Shown in pieces: positions 56,006 through 63,468 of a stretch of 64,000 bases of DNA. Each line of letters starts with the position of its first letter. Position 1 is the stretch's first letter. The notes beneath the pieces are model-generated. The model saw only the letters and a program-made list of their open reading frames with translations, made no database searches and was not told the origin of the DNA. The DNA comes from Azospirillum melinis (GTDB lineage: Bacteria > Pseudomonadota > Alphaproteobacteria > Azospirillales > Azospirillaceae). A program made the position numbers and the translations under genes. Where the stretch lies: assembly GCF_013340935.1 (NCBI RefSeq), contig NZ_WHOS01000031.1, positions 1 through 64,000 of the forward strand, read 5' to 3'.

Positions 56006-56719
56006 ATGTTCGGTTTCGATCCCCTGTTTATGGGTTCATCGGCCCAATACAAGCTGTTCACCGCGACGGGCTCGCAAAGCTTCGATTTCGGAACAACCAC
56101 CATCAAGCGCGTCTATATGGTCGCCGGCGGTGCGCGGGGCGGGCAGGGCCAGGGGAACGGCGCCGCCGGCGGTGGCGGGTCTGGCTATGATCTGTTGCTC
56201 ACCAACGTCACGATCCCGGCTGGCCCGGTGACCATCGTCGTCGGGGGAAGCGATACGGCGTCGTCGTTCCACACATGGTCCGTCAGTTCCGGCGAAGCCG
56301 GCCAAACCGCCGATGGCGGGAGCCGTGGCGGCAATGGTCTGGGCGGTGGCGGCGCCGGATCTGGTGGTGGCGGTACGGGCGGCACCGGGGGCGCTCCGGG
56401 ATCCAACGGTGGAAACGCCATTGGCCCCGGCGGCAGTCCAGGCACCGGCCGCGCCTTCTCCCCACCGACAAACCTGCTGATCGGCAGCATCTCAGGTGGT
56501 CCAGGTGGGCCGGGCGGCCTGAACGGAACCCCAACCTCGAATAGCTCTGGGGGCACCGGATACGGCGCCGGCGGCGGTGGCGGTGACGACACCGGAGGAT
56601 CCGGTCCCGGTGGTGGTGCCGGCGGTGTCCTGATCAATGGCGCAGGCCCTGGCGCGCAGGGCGGCAGCGGCACCACGCCGGGGCAGGGGGCTCCGGGCTT
56701 CGTCTACGTCGAATACTGA
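56006..56719 (+). CDS. glycine-rich tail adhesin (gp38-like)
   Basis: A 237-residue protein. The N-terminus (SQSFDFGTTTIKRVYMVAGG) resembles the attachment part of Gly-rich adhesins. From residue 45 on it is dominated by glycine motifs (RGGNGLGGGGAGSGGGG, GGPGGPGGLNG, GYGAGGGGGDDTGGSGPGGG). T-even gp38 adhesins use such glycine-rich sandwiches to display receptor loops. Likely the host-range determinant; it starts 2 bp after the fibre gene stop. Confidence 0.65.
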   Translation: MFGFDPLFMGSSAQYKLFTATGSQSFDFGTTTIKRVYMVAGGARGGQGQGNGAAGGGGSGYDLLLTNVTIPAGPVTIVVGGSDTASSFHTWSVSSGEAGQTADGGSRGGNGLGGGGAGSGGGGTGGTGGAPGSNGGNAIGPGGSPGTGRAFSPPTNLLIGSISGGPGGPGGLNGTPTSNSSGGTGYGAGGGGGDDTGGSGPGGGAGGVLINGAGPGAQGGSGTTPGQGAPGFVYVEY

Positions 56720-56745
56720 AACGGTCCTTCAGATGGAGGGGGTTC

Positions 56746-57297
56746 ATGATCGTGTTTCCCGTGGCGCTGGTGCGTGATGACGGGTCCTTCGCCGTGTACG
56801 CCACCGAGACCGCCTTCGTCGGTCCCGGTGGCATCCAGCACCCGGCCGAAGCGTGGCGGCATTGGTCGGCCGAGGATTGGGCGTCCCTGTGTCCCGGCTG
56901 GACACCGCTGCCGCTGATCGACGAAAAGCCGGTGGAAGAGGGCAAGCGGGCCGAAGCGCTGCCGATGGACCAATGGACGGTCGATGCCGACTCGGTGCGG
57001 GTGGCGTATCGGCTGATCGCCCTCCCCCCGGCCGAGATCGAGGCGGCCAAGCCGCCGGTGCCCCAGGCGGTGACCAATTTCCAGGCGCGTGCGGTGCTGC
57101 TGGCCGCCGGCCTGTTCGACCGGGTCAACGATGCCCTGCTGGCGCTGCCGGCCAACGCCACGGCCCGGCAGGCGTGGGAATACGCCAACGAGCTGACCCG
57201 TACCGGTACGCTGGTCAACAGCATGGCCGAGACTCTGGGCTTCACCGCGGCCCAGCTCGATGACCTGTTCCGCCAAGCCGCCACGATTGAGGCCTGA
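56746..57297 (+). CDS. tail fibre assembly-like hypothetical protein
   Basis: A 183-residue protein after the adhesin gene. The C-terminal helical part (FQARAVLLAAGLFDRVNDAL) resembles phage tail-fibre accessory proteins. The N-terminal part has GPGGIQHPAEAWRHWSAEDW. Chaperone function is inferred from position. GGAGGGGG lies six bases before the start. Confidence 0.55.
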   Translation: MIVFPVALVRDDGSFAVYATETAFVGPGGIQHPAEAWRHWSAEDWASLCPGWTPLPLIDEKPVEEGKRAEALPMDQWTVDADSVRVAYRLIALPPAEIEAAKPPVPQAVTNFQARAVLLAAGLFDRVNDALLALPANATARQAWEYANELTRTGTLVNSMAETLGFTAAQLDDLFRQAATIEA

Positions 57298-57299
57298 GC

Positions 57300-57566
57300 A
57301 TGGTCGGAGAGTTCCTGTCCCTGCTGTCCTGCCTGCTGAATGTGCTGGCCGGCGGGCAGCGCGAGATGACATTCAGCGCCGCCTCCTACGAGCTGGCCGC
57401 TTTCGGTGCCACGCCGCGCGCCCGCCGATGGGGTGCCCGCCGGGTGGCCGTCGTCAACTGGCTCAACCGGCACGTCACCGGGGAGACCAACCACTGCCGC
57501 AAGGCTTGGGAGGCGCACCTCGCCTTCTGGCGTGAGCGCATGGCTTTGGGCGCACCGCCGGCCTGA
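57300..57566 (+). CDS. small hypothetical late protein
   Basis: An 88-residue protein with a short hydrophobic N-terminus (FLSLLSCLLNVLAGGQ) and a basic helical body (WGARRVAVVNWLNRHVTGET). No family named with confidence. It starts 2 bp after the previous stop and is followed by a terminator and the endolysin. Confidence 0.5.
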   Translation: MVGEFLSLLSCLLNVLAGGQREMTFSAASYELAAFGATPRARRWGARRVAVVNWLNRHVTGETNHCRKAWEAHLAFWRERMALGAPPA

Positions 57567-57600
57567 TCGGCCGCGACAACACTCCAACCTTGACCGACCC

Positions 57601-57622
57601 GGCCGCCGCGAGCGGCCTTTTT
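57601..57622 (+). terminator. short terminator before the endolysin gene
   Basis: GGCCGC-CGCGA-GCGGCC followed by TTTTT, just upstream of the endolysin ribosome-binding site. Confidence 0.6.
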
Positions 57623-57640
57623 CATGCCCGGAGGATCCTC

Positions 57641-58402
57641 ATGCGTGCCATCCCGCAAGCTGCCGTCGACCTGGTGAAGGAGGCCGAAGGCCTCTGCCTC
57701 ACCGCCTACCCGGATCCCGCCACCGGTGGCGCTCCCTGGACGATCGGCTACGGTCACACCGGCCCGGACGTTCGGCCGGGCCTGCGCATCACCGGGGCGC
57801 AGGCCGAGCAGCTGCTGCAGGCCGATCTGGACGCCGCCGCGGCGGTGGTCGACCGCGCCGTCACCGTCGAGCTGACCGACAACCAGCGCGGGGCGCTGGT
57901 GGCCTTCGTCATGAACATCGGTGCTGGCCGGAAGGCCAAAGGCAAAGACGTCGGCAAGGACGGGTTCGTCACCCTGAAGGGCGGTCAGCCCTCCACCCTG
58001 CTGCGGAAGCTGAACGCCGGTGACGCCGCCGGCGCCGCGGCCGAGTTCGCCAAATGGACCCGCGGCGCCGGCAAGGTCATGCCCGGCCTGGTCAAGCGCC
58101 GGGCGGCCGAGGCGGCGCTGTTCCTGTCGGATGAGGTCCACCCCCTCAGCCGGGTTGCCGAGCTGGCACCGGCGATGAAGCCGATGGCTAGGTCGGTCAG
58201 TGCGGTCAGCGGTGGCGGCGCGCTCGGCCTTGCTGGCGTCGCCGTCCTGCTGGACCAGGCACGCGACGTCTCAACTGCCATCAAGGAGCTGCTGGAGGTG
58301 CTGCCGTCGGGGGCGCTGGGGTGGGCGGTGGCCGCTCTACTGGGGTTGGCGGTGGCGGTGATGCTCTATCGGCGTTGGGATGACCAGCGCAAGGAGGCCT
58401 GA
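57641..58402 (+). CDS. GH24 endolysin with hydrophobic C-terminal region
   Basis: A 253-residue muramidase. The GH24 core spans about 1-150: catalytic Glu16 (KEAEGLCLTAY), Asp25 and the GGAPWTIGYGHTGPD loop. Unlike T4 or lambda-type lysozymes, residues about 185-245 add one or two membrane-type segments (GALGLAGVAVLL, WAVAALLGLAVAVMLY) and a charged end. The tail may anchor the enzyme or act like a holin; no separate holin is seen in the cluster. No N-terminal SAR domain. GGAGG lies before the start. Confidence 0.85.
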   Translation: MRAIPQAAVDLVKEAEGLCLTAYPDPATGGAPWTIGYGHTGPDVRPGLRITGAQAEQLLQADLDAAAAVVDRAVTVELTDNQRGALVAFVMNIGAGRKAKGKDVGKDGFVTLKGGQPSTLLRKLNAGDAAGAAAEFAKWTRGAGKVMPGLVKRRAAEAALFLSDEVHPLSRVAELAPAMKPMARSVSAVSGGGALGLAGVAVLLDQARDVSTAIKELLEVLPSGALGWAVAALLGLAVAVMLYRRWDDQRKEA

Positions 58403-58647
58403 TGCTGGCCTTCCTCGCCACCGGCTGGGGTCGGGTGGCTGCCGGCCTGATCCTCGCCAGCTTGGTGCTGGCGGGGATCGTCACCTTCGGCGTGCTACAG
58501 CGCCGGGCAGGGCGGCAGGATGCCGTCCTCGAGTCGACCACGCAGGCACTCCGGAACGCTGAGGTGCGCCATGGGATTGAGGATGATCTGCGCCGGCATC
58601 CTGCTGGCGCTGCTGAGCGGCTGCGCGACCAGTGGAGCCGGGACTGA
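58402..58647 (+). CDS. Rz-like inner-membrane spanin
   Basis: An 81-residue protein: one N-terminal membrane segment (GRVAAGLILASLVLAGIVTF) and a charged helical domain (RRAGRQDAVLESTTQALRNA). This is the type II Rz layout. The Rz1 lipoprotein is nested in another frame in its 3' end. It starts on the endolysin stop. Confidence 0.7.
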   Translation: MLAFLATGWGRVAAGLILASLVLAGIVTFGVLQRRAGRQDAVLESTTQALRNAEVRHGIEDDLRRHPAGAAERLRDQWSRD

Positions 58648-58777
58648 GGGCGGCTGTGCCGCCTTCCGGCCGATTTACACCAGTAGGGCCGACGTGTTCA
58701 CCGACGGCACAGCTGGGCAGCTATTGGCGCACAATCTGACCGGTGCCCGGCTATGCGGGTGGACGCCCGCAGGCTGA
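58571..58777 (+). CDS. Rz1-like outer-membrane spanin lipoprotein
   Basis: A 68-residue lipoprotein overlapping Rz by 77 bases in another frame. The signal is MGLRMICAGILLALLSGCATS with lipobox LLSGC, so the mature N-terminus would be the lipidated Cys near residue 18. The remainder is short and not Pro-rich. Together Rz and Rz1 would fuse inner and outer membranes at lysis. Confidence 0.7.
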   Translation: MGLRMICAGILLALLSGCATSGAGTEGGCAAFRPIYTSRADVFTDGTAGQLLAHNLTGARLCGWTPAG

Positions 58778-58877
58778 AGCGAACCCTGGATCTTGTAATC
58801 AAGCTGTCCGCTTTCCCACCCTTTGATGGACACGGATGTCGATATCCCCTTCGCGTAATCTATATGTGACGTTTTAT

Positions 58878-61019
58878 TCATCGATGCCGTCCAGCATGTG
58901 AGGCTGAATGAAAGCCTTCATTCTGCTCAGTAAGCGCAGACGTCGCCGGCGCCTTGGGCAATAGCTTCGCGGTGGCCATTGCGAGCTGGGCCTGGGTATA
59001 TGGCTTGGTAAGGCGGGGCAGATCGGCGACGATGCCCTCCGGCAGGTCGGCATAGCCCGTCGCCAGAAGCACCGGTAGGTTCGGCGCTATGGAACGGGCC
59101 GCCTGGGCAAGCTCAACGCCGGTCATGCCCGGCATCGCGTAATCCGTCAGCAAAAGATCAACCACCTGCCCGCTACGCAGAAGGTCGAGCGCGTCGGTTC
59201 CGGAGTTCGCTTCAAGGACCGTGTGTCCAAGATCGGCCAACATGTCCACGGTACTCATGGCGATCAGCGCATCGTCATCGACCACGAGGACCACGGCAGG
59301 GGATGCGGCGGTGATCGGAGCCTGCGGCAACTCGGCCGTTCGGACCGGCGACGTCGCCTTTGGCAACCACAGTTCCACGAGCGTGCCCTGGCCCGGCACA
59401 CTCGACAGCCGGAACGCGCCGCCGGACTGCACCGCCAAGCCGTGAACCATCGACAAGCCGAGCCCGGTGCCTTTGCCGATGCCTTTGGTCGAGAAGAACG
59501 GCTCGATCGCCCGCGTGAGGGTCCGCACATCCATGCCCGTGCCGGTGTCCCGCACGCAAAGACGCGGATGGACGCCTGGCGTCAGTCCGGAGGCCACGGA
59601 AACCGGCGCCTCATCCAGCGACACGGTCAGCGTGCCACCGTCCGGCATGGCATCACGGGAGTTGATGGCAAGGTTCAAGATCGCCAGTTCGAGCTGATTG
59701 GGATCGATCAGGGCCGGCGGCAAGGCCGCAGGTGCCTCGATCCGCACCATCACGCGCGGTCCCACTGAGCGCTCCAGCAAGGTTCGCATGCCCTCCAGCA
59801 GGCCCACGAGGTCAACTGCCTGTGGCTGCAAATCCTGACGGCGGGCGAAGGCCAGAAGCCGCTGGGTCAGCGTCGCCCCACGTTGTGCCCCCTGCATGGC
59901 CCCATCGAAAAGGCGCTCCGTCACCGGATCGTCGGGAAGGCGTTTGCGCAGCAGTTCCAGGTTGCCAAGCACCGCCATCAGCAGATTGTTGAAGTCGTGC
60001 GCAACGCCGCCGGTCAGCTGGCCGAGGGTTTCCAGTTTCTGCGTCTGGCGCAACTGCTCTTCGGCGCGTTCGCGGTCGCGCATTTCGGCGCGCAAGCGCT
60101 CCAGCGTCGCCTCCAATTCCCGGGTGCGCTCCTGCACCGTGGCCTCGAGCGTCGTCGTGAGACGCTGCAGGGCCTCCTGCGCGGCTTTCTGGGCACCGAT
60201 GTCGACGATGACCGCGAGCGCTCCGACCACTTGGCCCATGCCATCGCGCACCGGCACACCGCTGACCCGGATCCAGGTCATCGACCCGTCGGGCAGCCGA
60301 TACGTGAACTCGACGCCATGAACCATTTCGCCGCGCAAAGCCCGCGCTCCGGGAAACCGATCCCGGGTCAAGCGGCGTCCATCTTCATCCTGGCCGATCC
60401 AGCCGTTGTCGTCGTACGGTTGCCGGGATGGGATCACGGCGTCCGGCACGAACCCTTCGAAGGCCGGATTGCACAGCATGATCCGGCCATCCCGGTCCAT
60501 CAGCGAAACGCCGACCGGCAGGTGCTCGATCAGGGTCGCAAAGCGCGCCCGCTCGCTGGCCAAATCGGCCAGGAGGCGGTCGCGCTCGACCAGATGTGCC
60601 TGAGCCTCATATTGGCGCCGGCGTCCGCGCAAGCAGGTGCGCACCACGCTGACCAGCGTGGTCGGGTGGAAGGGCCGCTCGATGAAGGTGACGTTGCCGA
60701 GCAATTCGGTCAGGCGGGCCGCTTCCGGCGTGCGCTCTGCGCCGTCACCGCGCATGGTGAGCAGCACCACCGGGAGGTCCGACCAAGGCGGCTGCGCGCC
60801 AATCCAGGCGACGAGTCCCTGGAGATCGGCGGTGCGCACGGCCTCCTCGACCAGGATGAGCACCCCCACCCCGTCGTCCAGCGCACGGCACAATGCCATC
60901 AGGTCGGGACAGGATTGAGCGGCGATCCCAACCTCACCCAACAGAGCGGATGCGACGGCGGCATCCCGTCCGCGCGGCGCCAGGATCAGCGCACGCTCCA
61001 TGGCCTCTACTCTGCTCAC
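58878..61019 (-). CDS. hybrid histidine kinase with N-terminal pseudo-receiver
   Basis: A soluble 713-residue kinase. Residues 10-135 resemble a receiver with Glu58/Glu59 at the phospho-acceptor place. A PAS domain (about 155-275) and a coiled coil (275-325) follow. The HisKA H-box is GGVAHDFNNLL with His341; the ATPase part has N453, DTGTGM (491-496) and GKGTGLGLS. A C-terminal receiver has Asp626 and Lys672. Its GTG start overlaps the kaiC-like stop by 2 bp, so it is coupled to it. It probably reads the KaiC-like output. Located inside the prophage boundaries. Confidence 0.9.
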   Translation of the reverse strand: MSRVEAMERALILAPRGRDAAVASALLGEVGIAAQSCPDLMALCRALDDGVGVLILVEEAVRTADLQGLVAWIGAQPPWSDLPVVLLTMRGDGAERTPEAARLTELLGNVTFIERPFHPTTLVSVVRTCLRGRRRQYEAQAHLVERDRLLADLASERARFATLIEHLPVGVSLMDRDGRIMLCNPAFEGFVPDAVIPSRQPYDDNGWIGQDEDGRRLTRDRFPGARALRGEMVHGVEFTYRLPDGSMTWIRVSGVPVRDGMGQVVGALAVIVDIGAQKAAQEALQRLTTTLEATVQERTRELEATLERLRAEMRDRERAEEQLRQTQKLETLGQLTGGVAHDFNNLLMAVLGNLELLRKRLPDDPVTERLFDGAMQGAQRGATLTQRLLAFARRQDLQPQAVDLVGLLEGMRTLLERSVGPRVMVRIEAPAALPPALIDPNQLELAILNLAINSRDAMPDGGTLTVSLDEAPVSVASGLTPGVHPRLCVRDTGTGMDVRTLTRAIEPFFSTKGIGKGTGLGLSMVHGLAVQSGGAFRLSSVPGQGTLVELWLPKATSPVRTAELPQAPITAASPAVVLVVDDDALIAMSTVDMLADLGHTVLEANSGTDALDLLRSGQVVDLLLTDYAMPGMTGVELAQAARSIAPNLPVLLATGYADLPEGIVADLPRLTKPYTQAQLAMATAKLLPKAPATSALTEQNEGFHSASHAGRHR

Positions 61020-62515
61020 ACCGGATCGTCCTGGAGCAACGGGCCGCCTTGGCCGCTGTAGACGGGCACGCCGCGCAACACGCCCTGGAACTCCTCCAGC
61101 GGCGGTCCGAGTATGATGCCCCGCTCGGTGACCCGGTATTCGCGGATCGTGTCTTCATGCGGTCCGGCCCGCTTCTTGATCACTGAAATCGCCCGGCGAA
61201 CCCGGCCCAGCGCTTCGAAATAGCGTAGCAACACGACGGTATCGGCAAGGTAGGTGACATCGACCGGCGCCTGCATGTCGCCGATCAGGCCGTGCTGTGC
61301 GATGGTGAGGAAGGTCGTGACGCCTTGCCGGTTCAGGTAAAGCAGCAATTCATGCAGGTGCAGGACCAGAAGCTGTTCCTCCGGCATCGCCGCCTGATAG
61401 CCGTTGAGGCTGTCGATCACCACTGTGCGGATCTGATGGTGGTCGATGCAGGCGCGCACCCGATGAGTGAACTCGCCGGGCGCCATCTCCGCCGCGTCCA
61501 CCTGTTCGATCAGCAGGCTGCCGCGGTCGCGCAAGCCTTCGAGATCAAGGCCCATCGCCCTCGTCCGGGCGAACAGCAAACCGAGCTCTTCATCGAAGAC
61601 GAACAGCGCAGCCCGCTCCCCCCGCTCGACGGCGGCAACGGTGAACTGAAGGGCGAACAGCGACTTTCCGGTGCCGGCGGGGCCTATGATCAGGGAACTC
61701 GATCCACGTTCCATCCCGCCACCGAGCAGTGTATCGAGTTCGTCGATACCGCTGGCCAAACGCTCTCCAGTGAATCCCTTGCGGTGCTCCGCGGCGATGA
61801 GCCGGGGAAACGCCCGGATGCCGCCGGTGGTGATGGCGAAGTCGTGAAAGCCCCCACGGAAGGCTTGGCCGCGGTACTTGAGCACGCGCAGCCGCCGCCG
61901 CTCCGCCCCGTAAGCCGGCGTTACCATCTCCAAGCGGATCACACCGTGCGCGATGCTGTGAACTGTCTTGTCCATGGTATCGGTGGTGAGGTCGTCGAGC
62001 AGTAGCACTGTGGCGCCATGCCGGGCGAAATAGTGCTTGAGAGCGAGTATCTGGCGACGGTATCGCAGGGAGTCCTGGGCCAGCAGGCGGATTTCCGACA
62101 GGCTGTCGAGAACGATCCGCATCGGTTTAACCCGCTCGATCGCTTCGAACAGGTGCCTGGTCGTCTCACCGAGTTCCAGGTCCGAGGAATAGAGCAAGCT
62201 CTGCTGGTGGGCCGCGTCGAGCAGGCTTTCCGGCGGAACCAGTTCGAAGACTGAAATCTCCTCGCCAAGCGTCCAATTATGCGTTGCCGCGGCGTCGCGT
62301 AGCTCCTCCTCGGTTTCCGACAGGGTGATGTAGAGACCCGTCTCTCCAGCGGCGGCACCCTCCAGAAGGAACTGCAGGGCTACCGTGGTCTTGCCGGTGC
62401 CCGGGCTGCCTTCGAGCAGGAAAACCCGGTCACGGGTGAGCCCCCCGGCGAGGATGTCATCGAGCCCGGCAACGCCGGTTCGCGCCTTGCGCGGCAGTTC
62501 ATCAGGTACGGCCAT
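61016..62515 (-). CDS. KaiC-like double RecA-domain ATPase
   Basis: 499 residues with two KaiC domains. CI: Walker A GSPGTGKT (36-43), Glu pair SETEEE, Walker B VLDS (Asp137). CII: Walker A GPAGTGKS (278-285), DEE at 308-310, Walker B VIDS (Asp368). Aligned to cyanobacterial KaiC, the phosphosites Ser431/Thr432 fall on Thr421-Tyr422. No kaiA or kaiB is nearby. Such KaiC homologues act as timing or stress-signalling ATPases; here the partner is the coupled hybrid kinase. The gene overlaps higA-like by 14 bp. Confidence 0.9.
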   Translation of the reverse strand: MAVPDELPRKARTGVAGLDDILAGGLTRDRVFLLEGSPGTGKTTVALQFLLEGAAAGETGLYITLSETEEELRDAAATHNWTLGEEISVFELVPPESLLDAAHQQSLLYSSDLELGETTRHLFEAIERVKPMRIVLDSLSEIRLLAQDSLRYRRQILALKHYFARHGATVLLLDDLTTDTMDKTVHSIAHGVIRLEMVTPAYGAERRRLRVLKYRGQAFRGGFHDFAITTGGIRAFPRLIAAEHRKGFTGERLASGIDELDTLLGGGMERGSSSLIIGPAGTGKSLFALQFTVAAVERGERAALFVFDEELGLLFARTRAMGLDLEGLRDRGSLLIEQVDAAEMAPGEFTHRVRACIDHHQIRTVVIDSLNGYQAAMPEEQLLVLHLHELLLYLNRQGVTTFLTIAQHGLIGDMQAPVDVTYLADTVVLLRYFEALGRVRRAISVIKKRAGPHEDTIREYRVTERGIILGPPLEEFQGVLRGVPVYSGQGGPLLQDDPV

Positions 62516-62855
62516 GGCGGGTCAGGATGTCCGTTTTGAGGGTATCGGGCAGCGCATGCGCTGGGATGCGGTCCAGCGTATCGGCAAGGGCATGCTGGGC
62601 ATGCCAGAGATCATGCGCCAGCTGAAGGTCGAGCCAGAAGTGGGAGGGTATGCCGCAGAGCCGGGCCAGACGGGCCGCCATCTCTGGCGTGACTGCGGCC
62701 TTGCCAGCCAACACGCGATGGAGCGTCTGGCGGGCGATTGCCAACTCCTGAGCCGCCTGGGTCACCGTCAACCGAAGTTCGGGCAGAACCCGGTTGCGCA
62801 GCACGGCACCAGGATGAGGTGGAGGATCATTGGACAATGGGGATTCAGTAGACAT
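62502..62855 (-). CDS. HigA-family antitoxin/regulator
   Basis: A 117-residue XRE-type protein: HPGAVLRNRVLPELRLTVTQ, AAQELAIARQTLHRVLAGKA and SHFWLDLQLAHDLWHAQ are hallmarks of HigA. No higB-like toxin was recognised upstream (62856-63251), so it may be an orphan regulator. As first gene of the leftward operon it may control kaiC and the kinase. Confidence 0.85.
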   Translation of the reverse strand: MSTESPLSNDPPPHPGAVLRNRVLPELRLTVTQAAQELAIARQTLHRVLAGKAAVTPEMAARLARLCGIPSHFWLDLQLAHDLWHAQHALADTLDRIPAHALPDTLKTDILTRHGRT

Positions 62856-63251
62856 CGAGCACGGCCAGAGGGAACGACCTTCCAGATGTAGCGCATCGCG
62901 CGACAGAGGACAGCCTGTGCGATCCGCATCTGCCTTTTGGGGGGCGGCGAAGGCACGCCGTCATCAGTGGGCAGGACCTCGTTCAAGTTGCTATTCAGAA
63001 TTTCCTTCATACCGCTGTTTGACGGTCAAGCACCAAAGTGTCCGGAAAAAACCCCGACGACGGCTTCCCGGACACATAGTTTGTCGGACGAGTTGCCGGA
63101 CAAGGTTCAAAGGGTGTCAAGAGTGCAACCTTGACCAGCAGACGGGAAACCGCCAATCTTTCCCACATATCCATTAACCCATTGATATTCCATAGGCGTA
63201 AAGCATGAGAAGAAATGGGAAAAATTTAGCACTTCCAATAAAGTCAACGTT
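62856..63251. other. right-end region of the prophage, no clear gene
   Basis: About 395 bases, AT-rich toward attR. Only poor ORFs are present. It should hold the promoter of the HigA-KaiC-kinase operon and perhaps Int arm sites. No HigB homologue was seen in three minus-strand frames. Confidence 0.4.
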
Positions 63252-63300
63252 TTCGTAATCAGTAGGTCCGGGGTTCAAATCCCTGTTGCGGCACCAGTTT
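63252..63300 (+). repeat. attR core (49-bp direct repeat)
   Basis: Exact copy of 16582-16630: the 3' part of tRNA-Thr from the anticodon loop through CCA plus GTTT. It lacks the 5' tRNA third, so it is not a functional tRNA. Confidence 0.92.
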
Positions 63301-63302
63301 CT

Positions 63303-63336
63303 TCAAGGGCTCGGCAAGCAATTGCCGGGCCCTTGA
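63303..63336 (+). terminator. original chromosomal terminator of tRNA-Thr
   Basis: TCAAGGGC and GCCCTTGA with an inner CGGCAA/TTGCCG stem form a long hairpin directly after the att core. Before phage insertion it would have followed the tRNA. Confidence 0.6.
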
Positions 63337-63468
63337 TCGTTTCGAGGGTGTTGCGCGGCTGTCCGTTATGGCGCTGGTCAATCGAGTGCTTGGCGGTTGC
63401 CATAAATAACTCGGGCGCCGCATCCCCCGACACGGCGCCCGCCACTCACTCGACAATACCCCTCGTCC
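63337..63468. other. short chromosomal gap
   Basis: No gene recognised between the terminator and map. Confidence 0.3.

Noticed and set aside
58675..58881. 68-codon minus-strand ORF after Rz1
   Set aside because: Mostly antisense to Rz1; no ribosome-binding site and no family.
62856..63251. Search for a HigB toxin upstream of the HigA-like gene
   Set aside because: No frame shows the HigB pattern; short ORFs there are not convincing.
63252..63300. Second tRNA-Thr gene
   Set aside because: Only the 3' part is present, without acceptor 5' strand and D-arm; it is attR.
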